Source: Nonomuraea fuscirosea
GTDB taxonomy: Bacteria; Actinomycetota; Actinomycetes; Streptosporangiales; Streptosporangiaceae
DNA: 64,000 nucleotides
Direction of reading: 5' to 3'
Assembly: GCF_003001935.1 (NCBI RefSeq)
Contig: NZ_PVNG01000003.1
Location: 186,001 to 250,000 of the forward strand
In this document: positions 8,718 through 16,274 of the stretch, piece after piece
Position numbering within the stretch: the stretch's first letter is position 1
Layout of the letters: each line of letters starts with the position of its first letter
Program-made: the position numbers and the translations under genes
The notes under the pieces: generated by a model
Told to the model about the DNA's origin: nothing
What the model saw: only the letters and a program-made list of their open reading frames with translations
Database searches by the model: none

Positions 8718-10025
8718 ATGGTCAAGTCAACAGGCGCGGCGGTGCTGGTCGCCGCCGTGCTCGCCCTGTCGGCCTGCGGCTCGGGCGGCGGTTCCGCGAG
8801 CCCGAGCCCCGGCGGAACCGAGCCGCGCGTGCTCAAGCTCTGGCACTACGAGACGGCCGACAGCGCCATGGGCAAGGCGTGGGCCGAGGCGATCAAGAAG
8901 TTCGAGGCGTCGCACCCGAACGTGACCGTCGCGTTCGAGGAGAAGGGCTTCGAGCAGATCCAGAAGACGGCCGCCATGGTGCTCAACTCGGACGAGGCGC
9001 CCGACATCATGGAGTACAACAAGGGCAACGCCACCTCCGGCCTGCTGTCCAAGCAGGGCCTGCTCGCGGACCTGAGTGAGGAGGCCACCAAGCGGGGCTG
9101 GGACAAGCTGCTGCCGGGTGGCCTGCAGACCACCGCGAAGTACGACGACCGGGGCGTGATGGGCTCCGGCAAGTGGTACGGCGTGCCCAACTACGGCGAG
9201 TTCGTGATGGTCTATTACAACAAGGACCTCTTCGACAAGCACCAGGTCAAGGTCCCGGCCTCGTACGAGGAGTTCACCGCCGCGCTGGACACCTTCGTCA
9301 AGGCCGGCGTGACCCCCATCTCCAACGCCGGCGCCGAATACCCGGCGCAGCAGATCTTCTACCAGCTCGCGCTCACCAAGGCGCAGAAGCCGTGGCTGGA
9401 CGCCTTCCAGTCCTACAAGGGCAAGGTCGACTTCCACGGCCCCGAGTTCACCTACGGCGCCGACACGTTCGCCGACTGGGTGAAGAAGGGCTACATCCCG
9501 AAGAACTCCTCCGGCGTCAAGGCCGAGGACATGGGCGTGGCGTTCATGAACGGCAAGTTCCCCGTCATGATCAGCGGCAGCTGGTGGTACGGCCGTTTCG
9601 CCTCGGAGATCAAGGACTTCGAGTGGGGTCACTTCCTGTTCCCCGGCGCCACCATGTCGCCCGGGTCGAGCGGCAACCTCTGGGTCGTCCCCGAGAAGTC
9701 GGAGAACAAGGACCTGGCCTACGACTTCATCGACATCACGATGAGCAAGGACATCCAGAACCTGCTCGGCAACTCCGGCGGCGTCCCCGTCGCCGCCGAC
9801 GCCGCCGCGATCACCGACGCCAAGAGCAAGGAGCTCATCGAGTCCTTCAACAAGCTGACCGCCGCCGACGGCCTGGCCTTCTACCCCGACTGGCCCGCGC
9901 CCGGCTACTACGACGTGATGGTGGCCGGGGTCCAGGAGCTCATCAACGGCAGCAAGACCTCGGCCGAGGTGCTGGACGAGCTGGCCAAGCCGTACGAGGA
10001 CAACCTCGCCGACATTGGCAACTAG
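8718..10025 (+). CDS. sugar ABC transporter substrate-binding lipoprotein
   Basis: Extracellular solute-binding protein of 435 residues in the CUT1 (family 1) group. The signal sequence ends in the lipobox LSAC with Cys20 as the lipidation site, so the mature protein is anchored outside the membrane. The mature part starts VLKLWHYETADSAMGKAW and contains MEYNKGN and GSWWYGRF segments typical of oligosaccharide binders. GGAGGG lies 3-8 bases before the ATG at 8718. It follows the GH31 gene by 17 bases and is followed directly by two permease genes. Ligand identity is unknown; xylo- or xyloglucan oligosaccharides are likely from context. No ATPase gene is present, as is usual where a shared MsiK-type ATPase serves several importers. 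Confidence 0.9.
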   Translation: MVKSTGAAVLVAAVLALSACGSGGGSASPSPGGTEPRVLKLWHYETADSAMGKAWAEAIKKFEASHPNVTVAFEEKGFEQIQKTAAMVLNSDEAPDIMEYNKGNATSGLLSKQGLLADLSEEATKRGWDKLLPGGLQTTAKYDDRGVMGSGKWYGVPNYGEFVMVYYNKDLFDKHQVKVPASYEEFTAALDTFVKAGVTPISNAGAEYPAQQIFYQLALTKAQKPWLDAFQSYKGKVDFHGPEFTYGADTFADWVKKGYIPKNSSGVKAEDMGVAFMNGKFPVMISGSWWYGRFASEIKDFEWGHFLFPGATMSPGSSGNLWVVPEKSENKDLAYDFIDITMSKDIQNLLGNSGGVPVAADAAAITDAKSKELIESFNKLTAADGLAFYPDWPAPGYYDVMVAGVQELINGSKTSAEVLDELAKPYEDNLADIGN

Positions 10026-10889
10026 ATGAGGGCTCGCACGAGGGGGTACTGGCTCTACCTGGTCCCCAGCCTGCTGCTGTTCCTGGCCGTCATCGTGGTG
10101 CCGTTCCTGATGAACGTCGGCGCGAGCTTCACCCGCTGGTCGGGGGTGGGCACGCCACGCTGGATCGGGCTGGGCAACTACGCCAGGCTGCTGGAGGACG
10201 AACGGTTCTGGGAGTCGTTCCAGCACAACGTGGGGCTGATCGTGGCCATGGCCGTGGTGCCGACCGCGATCGGGCTCGTGCTGGCGGCGGCCCTGTTCGA
10301 CTACATCGGCAAGCGCTTCGGGGCGCGCACGGCCTCCGCGCTGCGCGCGACGTACTACCTGCCGCAGGTGCTGCCGGTGGCGGTGGCGGGCGTGGTGTGG
10401 GGCTGGATGCTGCACCCGTCGTACGGCGCCGTCAACCAGATCTTCGGCCTGGATCTCGACTGGCTCGGCGACCCCGATCTGGCGCTGGCCACGGTCATGG
10501 CGGTCATGGTCTGGTTCCAGCTCGGCTACCCGGTCGTGATCTTCATGGCCGGGCTGCAGCGGGTGGACCCGGCCTACTACGAGGCGGCCGAGATCGACGG
10601 GGCCTCGTGGTGGCGCAAGTTCTGGCACATCACGATCCCGCAGATCCGGCCGGAGATCTTCGTGGTGCTGCTGACGTGCACGATCGCCGCGCTGAAGGTG
10701 TTCGGGCCGATCTTCGTGCTGACGCGCGGCGGGCCGGGGAACGCGACGATGGTGCCGTCGTACTTCTCGTACCTGAACTTCTTCCAGAAGGCCAACGTCG
10801 GGTACGGCTCGGCCATCGCCACCGTCCTGGCGCTGATCATCATCGTGGTGACGTTCCTGTTCCTGCGCGTGCAGGAGCGTGACGCATGA
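10026..10889 (+). CDS. sugar ABC transporter permease (MalF-like)
   Basis: Inner membrane permease of 287 residues with six predicted helices. The start codon touches the stop of the binding-protein gene. It carries the EAA loop EAAEIDGASWWRKFWHITIP that docks the ATPase. The first helix WLYLVPSLLLFLAVIVVPFL is typical of the CUT1 MalF/UgpA side. It partners with the permease encoded next and the lipoprotein upstream to import an oligosaccharide. Its stop overlaps the next start by 4 bases (ATGA). Confidence 0.92.
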   Translation: MRARTRGYWLYLVPSLLLFLAVIVVPFLMNVGASFTRWSGVGTPRWIGLGNYARLLEDERFWESFQHNVGLIVAMAVVPTAIGLVLAAALFDYIGKRFGARTASALRATYYLPQVLPVAVAGVVWGWMLHPSYGAVNQIFGLDLDWLGDPDLALATVMAVMVWFQLGYPVVIFMAGLQRVDPAYYEAAEIDGASWWRKFWHITIPQIRPEIFVVLLTCTIAALKVFGPIFVLTRGGPGNATMVPSYFSYLNFFQKANVGYGSAIATVLALIIIVVTFLFLRVQERDA

Positions 10890-11707
10890 GGGGCCCGGGA
10901 CGCTGGGCGGTGCTGTTCGCGCTGGTCGTGCTGGCCGTGGTGATGATCTTCCCGTTCGTCATCGTGGCGATGAACGCGGTCAAGTCGCCGGCCGAGTACA
11001 GCTCGAACGGCCCGCTGAGCCTGCCCGAGGGGCTCTACCTCCAGGGGATCGTGGACTTCTGGAACCGGGTGGAGTTCGGCGTCAAGCTCTGGAACAGCCT
11101 CGTCATCAGCGCCTCGGTGTCGGTGCTGGCGGTGGTGCTGTCCGTGCTCAACGCGTACGCGCTGGGCATCGGCCGGGTGAAGGGCCGGCTGTGGATCCTG
11201 GTGCTGTTCCTGGTGGCCAACACGCTGCCGCAGGAGGCGCTGGCCTATCCGCTGTACTACCTGGCCAAGGCCGCCGGCCTGTACGACACCCGGCTCGCGG
11301 TGATCATCGTCATGACCGCGATCCAGGCGGCGTTCGGCACGTATCTGCTGAGCGCGGTGCTGGGCCAGTTCCCGAAGGAGATCCTGGAGGCCGCCTCGAT
11401 CGACGGCGCGGGGCGGCTGCGCTCGTTGCTGCGGATCGTGGTGCCGATCAGCCGGCCCACGCTCAGCGTGCTGCTGATCTTCTTCTTCATCTGGACCTGG
11501 AACGAGTTCTTCCTGCCGCTGATCTTCCTGATCTCGAACGACACCCAGACGGTGCCCGTCGCGCTCGGTGTCCTGCAAGGCCAGAGGTACATGGACGCGA
11601 CCATGTCCAGCGCCTCGGCCCTGCTCGGCATCGTCCCGGCGGTCGCCTTCTTCCTGATCTTCCAGCGCACGCTGACCCGAGGTGTGACGGTCGGCGCCAT
11701 CAAGTGA
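10886..11707 (+). CDS. sugar ABC transporter permease (MalG-like)
   Basis: Second permease, 273 residues, six predicted helices, with the EAA loop EAASIDGAGRLRSLLRIVVP. It belongs to the MalG/LacG side of CUT1 importers. Translation is coupled to the preceding permease through the ATGA overlap. The stop is 16 bases before the GH3 start, so the four genes and the GH3 gene look like one transcription unit starting at the GH31 promoter. Confidence 0.92.
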   Translation: MRGPGRWAVLFALVVLAVVMIFPFVIVAMNAVKSPAEYSSNGPLSLPEGLYLQGIVDFWNRVEFGVKLWNSLVISASVSVLAVVLSVLNAYALGIGRVKGRLWILVLFLVANTLPQEALAYPLYYLAKAAGLYDTRLAVIIVMTAIQAAFGTYLLSAVLGQFPKEILEAASIDGAGRLRSLLRIVVPISRPTLSVLLIFFFIWTWNEFFLPLIFLISNDTQTVPVALGVLQGQRYMDATMSSASALLGIVPAVAFFLIFQRTLTRGVTVGAIK

Positions 11708-11723
11708 CGGAGAATCCCTCAAG

Positions 11724-14630
11724 ATGCGAAAAGTCCCGTTATTAGCGGTTGTTTCGTTGGCTGCGGCGTTATGCGGCGCGCCCGCCGCCCAGGCCGACCA
11801 GGTCGCTCAGGCCGCCCGGGCCGCTCAGGCATACCCCTTCCAGAACCCGGCCCTGCCGCTCGACCAGCGCGTCACCGACCTGCTCGGCCGGCTCACCCTC
11901 GACGAGAAGCTGAGCCTGCTGCACCAGTCGCAGCCGGCGATCCCGCGCCTCGGCATCGCCTACCACAAGAACGGCACCGAGGCGCTGCACGGCGTCGCCT
12001 GGTCCAACCACCGCGACGACAACTGGAACCAGAAGTTCGCCGCCGGCACCGTCTTCCCGCAGCCGGTCGGGCTGGCCAGCACCTGGGACCCGGTGCTGAT
12101 CAGGAAGGTCGGCTCAGCGGTGGGCGACGAGACGCGCGGCTACAACGCCGTCGATCCCGTCCTGTGGGGCCTGCAGGTGTGGGCGCCGGTGGTCGACCTG
12201 CTGCGCGACCCGCGCGCGGGTCGCAACGAGGAGGGGTACTCCGAGGATCCGCTGCTCACGGGGGCCATCTCGACCGCGTACGGCAAGGGGCTGCAGGGTG
12301 ACGACCCCTTCTACCTGAAGACCGCGCCCGTGCTGAAGCACTACCTGGCCTACAACAACGAGACCGACCGCAGCCTCACCTCCTCCAACCTGACGCCCAA
12401 GCTCAAGCACGAGTACTACGAGCCGGCCTTCAAGGCGGCCATCTCGGCCGACGCCGCGACCGGAGTGATGGCGTCGTACAACCTGGTCAACGGGCGGCCC
12501 AACCACGTCAACCCGGACCTGAACGACGTGGTCAGGACCTGGACCGACCGGACGCTCTACAACCCGAGCGACGCCTGGGGCCCGCACGCGCTCACCGACC
12601 TGGAGCGCTACTACGACGACAAGCCCGAGGCGTTCGCCGCGGTGCTGAAGGCCGGGCTGGACAGCTTCACGATCGACGGCAGCGACCTCGGGCCGATGCT
12701 GACCAACCTCAAGGCCGCGCTCGACCAGGGCCGCATCACCGTGGCCGACGTGGACAAGTCGGTACGCCACGTGCTGTCCATCCGGACCCGGCTGGGCCAC
12801 TTCGATCCGGACGGCGGGCCGTACGCGCGGATCACGGCGGACGTGATCGGCAGCGCGGCGAACAAGCGGCTCAACCGGGAGACCGCCGGCAAGGCGGCTG
12901 TGCTGCTGAAGAACTCCGGCGTGCTGCCCCTCGGCAAGCCCAAGTCGGCCGCCGTGGTGGGGCCGCTGGCGGACCGGCTGTACCGGGACTGGTACTCGGG
13001 GCAGCTGCCGTACCAGGTGACGCCGCTCGACGGGATCGAGGAGCGGGTCGGCTCCGTCACCACCGGCGAGGGCCTGGAGCGCGTCGCGCTCAGGCACCTC
13101 GACTCCGGCAAGTACGTCACCGCGACCGGCACCGGGCCCGACGACAACGCCGGGCTGATCGACACCGCGCCGGGCGCGGCGTCGCAGTGGGACCTCACCG
13201 ACTGGACCGGCGGCGTCTCCACACTGCGCAACGCGGGCAACGGCCGGCTGCTGGGCGGCGACTGGCGCTCGCTCGACACCGACGACGCCGAACCCGACGG
13301 CTGGTACGTCTCCCAGCAGTTCGCGCTGGAGAAGCAGCCCGACGGCAGCCACCTCATCCGCTACGCCGGATACGAGACGGTCGAGAGCTGGTTCGGCCTG
13401 CCCGACGCGTACGTGGGCGTCACCGACGGCGCGCTCGCCCTGGTGCCGAAGGCGCAGGCGGCGAAGTTCGCCAAGGAGGTCGTCTCCGACGGCATCGCCG
13501 CGGCCGCCGCGCGCGCCGCCGAGGCCGAGGTCGCGGTGGTCGTGGCGGGCAGCCATCCCTTCGTCGCGGGCCGCGAGTTCCACGACCGCGACGACCTGCG
13601 GCTCGGCGCCGGACAGCTCCGGCTGATCGAGGCCGTGCGCAAGGCCAACCCGCGCACCGTGGTCGTCCTGGAGACGAGCTATCCGGTCGTCGTGGACGCC
13701 CCGACCCTGCTGTGGACCACGCACGCGGGCGCGGAGACCGGGCACGCCGTCGCCGACGTGCTCTTCGGCGACGTCAACCCCGGCGGCCGGCTCACCCAGA
13801 CCTGGCCCGCGGCCGGCGCGCTGCCGAGCCTGCTGGACTACGACCTGGTCAAGACCGGGATGACGTACCTGTACGGCGAGGACAAGCCGCTCTACGCCTT
13901 CGGCCACGGCCTGAGCTACACCTCCTTCGGTTACCAGGGCCTGCGCGCGCACGGCGACCAGGTGAGCGTCAAGGTCACCAACACCGGCAGGGTGAAGGGC
14001 GACGAGGTGGTCCAGCTCTACACCCACCAGCGCGACTCCCGCTTCGCGCAGCCGGTCAAGCGGCTGCGCGGCTTCCAGCGGATCACGCTCGCCCCGGGCG
14101 AGACGCGGACGGTCACCTTCCCGCTCAAGCGGTCGGACCTGGCCGTCTGGGATCACACCCGGGGCAGGTGGCTGGTCGAGGACGCCACCCACGACGTCCT
14201 CGTCGGCTCCGCCTCCGACCGGATCCGTCAACGCACCACGCTGCGCGTGCCCGGCGAGACCGTCCCCGTGCGCGACCTGACCAGGACGACGCGGGCGATG
14301 GACTTCGACGACTACGCGGGGGTCGCCTTCGCCGACGAGAGCAAGGCGCGGGGCGAGGTGGTCGAGGGCTCGGCCGGTGACTGGGTGGCGTACACCGGCG
14401 CTTCGTGGGGCTCGCGCCTGACGGCCGCGGTGGCCTCGGTGGGCGGCGGCTCGTTCGAGGTGCGCCGCGGCTCGCCGACCGGCGCGCTGCTGGCGACCGT
14501 GCCGGTGCCCGCCACGGGAGGGATCTACACGTACGGGACGGCGAGCGCTTCGGTGCGGGCCGGCACCGGGAGCGTCTACCTGGTGTTCAAGGGCGATCTG
14601 CGGATCAGGGACTTCGCACTCGCCCGATGA
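11724..14630 (+). CDS. secreted GH3 glycosidase with inserted beta-trefoil-like domain and CBM6-like tail
   Basis: Secreted enzyme of 968 residues with a cleavable signal peptide (about 1-24, ending AQA/AQAD). The GH3 N-terminal barrel (about 35-350) has the nucleophile Asp283 in NPSDAWGP and the substrate loop KHYLAYNNETDR. Within the C-terminal alpha/beta domain sits an insert of about 125 residues (450-575) with repeated RHLDSGKYVTA and NAGNGRLLGGD units that look like a beta-trefoil/fascin-type sugar-binding fold. A fibronectin III-like domain follows (about 746-845), then a CBM6-like domain (about 856-968, SPTGALLATVPVPATGG). Substrate is a beta-glucoside or beta-xyloside. The signal-peptide region holds three rare TTA leucine codons, suggesting bldA-dependent expression. 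A paralogue with the same plan but no signal peptide lies at 51.9 kb. Confidence 0.86.
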   Translation: MRKVPLLAVVSLAAALCGAPAAQADQVAQAARAAQAYPFQNPALPLDQRVTDLLGRLTLDEKLSLLHQSQPAIPRLGIAYHKNGTEALHGVAWSNHRDDNWNQKFAAGTVFPQPVGLASTWDPVLIRKVGSAVGDETRGYNAVDPVLWGLQVWAPVVDLLRDPRAGRNEEGYSEDPLLTGAISTAYGKGLQGDDPFYLKTAPVLKHYLAYNNETDRSLTSSNLTPKLKHEYYEPAFKAAISADAATGVMASYNLVNGRPNHVNPDLNDVVRTWTDRTLYNPSDAWGPHALTDLERYYDDKPEAFAAVLKAGLDSFTIDGSDLGPMLTNLKAALDQGRITVADVDKSVRHVLSIRTRLGHFDPDGGPYARITADVIGSAANKRLNRETAGKAAVLLKNSGVLPLGKPKSAAVVGPLADRLYRDWYSGQLPYQVTPLDGIEERVGSVTTGEGLERVALRHLDSGKYVTATGTGPDDNAGLIDTAPGAASQWDLTDWTGGVSTLRNAGNGRLLGGDWRSLDTDDAEPDGWYVSQQFALEKQPDGSHLIRYAGYETVESWFGLPDAYVGVTDGALALVPKAQAAKFAKEVVSDGIAAAAARAAEAEVAVVVAGSHPFVAGREFHDRDDLRLGAGQLRLIEAVRKANPRTVVVLETSYPVVVDAPTLLWTTHAGAETGHAVADVLFGDVNPGGRLTQTWPAAGALPSLLDYDLVKTGMTYLYGEDKPLYAFGHGLSYTSFGYQGLRAHGDQVSVKVTNTGRVKGDEVVQLYTHQRDSRFAQPVKRLRGFQRITLAPGETRTVTFPLKRSDLAVWDHTRGRWLVEDATHDVLVGSASDRIRQRTTLRVPGETVPVRDLTRTTRAMDFDDYAGVAFADESKARGEVVEGSAGDWVAYTGASWGSRLTAAVASVGGGSFEVRRGSPTGALLATVPVPATGGIYTYGTASASVRAGTGSVYLVFKGDLRIRDFALAR

Positions 14631-14721
14631 GGACATGCGCCTGTTGAGGACACGCGCCCGATGAGGACTCCGGCGGGCGGCCGCGAGCATGGTCGTGGCC
14701 GCCCGGCGGGCTTGCCTTCCA

Positions 14722-14766
14722 TTGGATAGTCGTGTTATCTATTGCTTGGATAACACGACTATCCAA
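14722..14766. promoter_or_regulatory. perfect 18-bp inverted repeat upstream of DoxX gene
   Basis: TTGGATAGTCGTGTTATC at 14722-14739 is repeated in exact inverted orientation at 14749-14766, with a 9-base spacer that itself ends in another TTGG half. The right arm runs up to the AAGGGG ribosome-binding site. It may act as a regulator binding site or as an RNA hairpin that masks the ribosome-binding site. A TTGGATA half-site also occurs (minus strand, 16114-16120) upstream of the convergent SDR gene. Confidence 0.65.
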
Positions 14767-14778
14767 AAGGGGTGTCTC

Positions 14779-15270
14779 ATGACCGTGATCGTTCTGCTGG
14801 TCGCCACGCTGGCGTTCCGGCTGCTGGGAGTGCTGGGTGTGGGCCGGTTCGGCACGTGGCGGGTGAGCGCGGCCCATGGCCTGGCCGTCATGCTGGTCAT
14901 GACCGCCAGCGCCCACTTCGTCCCGGCCGGCGTGACCTTCATGCCCAACTACGCCGACATGCTGGCCATGGTGCCGCCGTTCGTGCCGTTCCCCGGCTTC
15001 ATGGTGTACCTGAGCGGCGTGCTGGAGCTGGCCGGGGCGGCCGGGCTGGTGCTCGGGCGCACCCGTAAGGCCGCCGGGATCTGCCTGGCGCTGCTGTTCC
15101 TGGCGCTGCTGCCGGCGAACGTGCACGCCGCCGAGGCCGACCTCGTGGTCTCCTCGCCGCTCTGGCAGCGCATCCCCGAGCAGGCGCTGTACATCGCGAT
15201 CGCCCTGTGGGCGGCGCTTCCGTTCACCGCCCGCTCGGAGGCCGCGCCCGTGGAGCGGGTGAGTGCCTGA
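14779..15270 (+). CDS. DoxX family membrane protein
   Basis: Small integral membrane protein of 163 residues with four predicted helices (about 1-20, 37-60, 75-97, 100-118) in the DoxX/DoxD-like fold. HGLAVMLVMTASAHF and the LSGVLELAGAAGLVLG segment are characteristic. Actinobacterial DoxX proteins are linked to redox balance and detoxification, but the molecular role is not defined. The ATG at 14779 has AAAAGGGG about 7 bases upstream; the longer frame from 14689 would translate through the inverted repeat and is rejected. It is convergent with an SDR gene, and shared half-sites hint at common control. Confidence 0.82.
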   Translation: MTVIVLLVATLAFRLLGVLGVGRFGTWRVSAAHGLAVMLVMTASAHFVPAGVTFMPNYADMLAMVPPFVPFPGFMVYLSGVLELAGAAGLVLGRTRKAAGICLALLFLALLPANVHAAEADLVVSSPLWQRIPEQALYIAIALWAALPFTARSEAAPVERVSA

Positions 15271-15310
15271 CGGGCCGTCCGGCCGCCGAGGACGGGAGTG
15301 GGTGAGCTGC

Positions 15311-16081
15311 CTAGCGGACCGTCCAGCCGCCGTCGATGACCAGCGTGTGTCCCGTGATCAGCGACGCCGCGGGGGAGGCGAGGAAGAGCACCGCCCCCGC
15401 GACGTCCATGGGCTCGCCGATGCGGTGCAGCGCCGCGATCCGCTCGATCACGTCGGCCTCGAACGCCGGGTCCGACAGGGCGGGCGCGGTGCCGGGGGTG
15501 CGGATGAACGTGGGGGCGACGTTGTTGACCGTGACGCCGTGCGGGCCCCATTCGACGGCCAGGCAGCGGGTCAGGTGGGCGATGGCCGCCTTCGTCATGC
15601 AATAGACGGACTCGCCGGGCAGGGCCACCTCGCCGGCCTGTGACCCGACGTTCACGATCCGCCCGTACCCCTGCTCGATCATCACCCGGCCGGCCGCCTG
15701 GCTGGCCAGGAACGTGCCCTTCAGGTTGACCCGTACCGTCCGGTCGAAGTCGTCCTCCGTCACGTCCTCGGCCGGGTTGCCCGGGGCGATGCCGGCGTTG
15801 TTGACCAGGATGTCGATCCGGCCGAACCGCTCCACCACCGCGCGCACCGATTCCGCGATCTGGGCGGGCGCGGTCATGTCCATCTGCAGCGGCAGCGCGG
15901 CCCGGCCCAGCCCGCGGACCTCGTCGGTCAGCCCGCCGTCGGCCCCGGCGTCCCGGAAGCCGAGCGCGACGTCGGCGCCGGCGTTCGCCAGGGCCAGCGA
16001 GATCGCCCGGCCGAGACCCCGTGCCGCGCCCGTGACCAGCGCGATCTTTCCGTCCACGCGGTAGTCGGGAAACGTCGTCAT
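15311..16081 (-). CDS. SDR family oxidoreductase (FabG-like)
   Basis: Classical short-chain dehydrogenase of 256 residues, cytosolic and NAD(P)H-dependent. The cofactor loop reads VTGAARGLGRAI, the NNAG motif follows strand 4 (LVNNAGIAP), and the catalytic set is Ser in VGSQAG, Tyr and Lys in VYCMTKAA. The C-terminal DGGWTVR is typical. The substrate is probably a hydroxy- or keto-compound but cannot be named. I chose the ATG at 16081 since the first strand KIALVTG follows closely; the longer frame to 16453 reads through the GH74 promoter region. It converges on the DoxX gene with 40 bp between, and the intergene repeats part of its own 3' end weakly. Confidence 0.9.
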   Translation of the reverse strand: MTTFPDYRVDGKIALVTGAARGLGRAISLALANAGADVALGFRDAGADGGLTDEVRGLGRAALPLQMDMTAPAQIAESVRAVVERFGRIDILVNNAGIAPGNPAEDVTEDDFDRTVRVNLKGTFLASQAAGRVMIEQGYGRIVNVGSQAGEVALPGESVYCMTKAAIAHLTRCLAVEWGPHGVTVNNVAPTFIRTPGTAPALSDPAFEADVIERIAALHRIGEPMDVAGAVLFLASPAASLITGHTLVIDGGWTVR

Positions 16082-16274
16082 GCGTGCCTCCTTGGCGGCA
16101 TTAATTCGTTGTCTATCCAAACTATTGACCGTGGGTGCGCGTGTGTGTGAGCCTGCTGATGAGCTCATGCGCGAAGGCGCGGCGACGGTCAGGGTCCTGC
16201 ACTCTGCTCGTGCATGGCGGTCGTCTGACGCCTTGGGGACGCCTGCCGGCGTGCCCGGAAAGGAAGAGCCGCGC

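Noticed and set aside
15271..15330. Apparent duplication of the SDR 3' end in the DoxX-SDR gap (VLGGRTAR versus IDGGWTVR)
   Set aside because: Similarity covers only about 19 bases of GC-rich sequence and could be chance; too weak to call.
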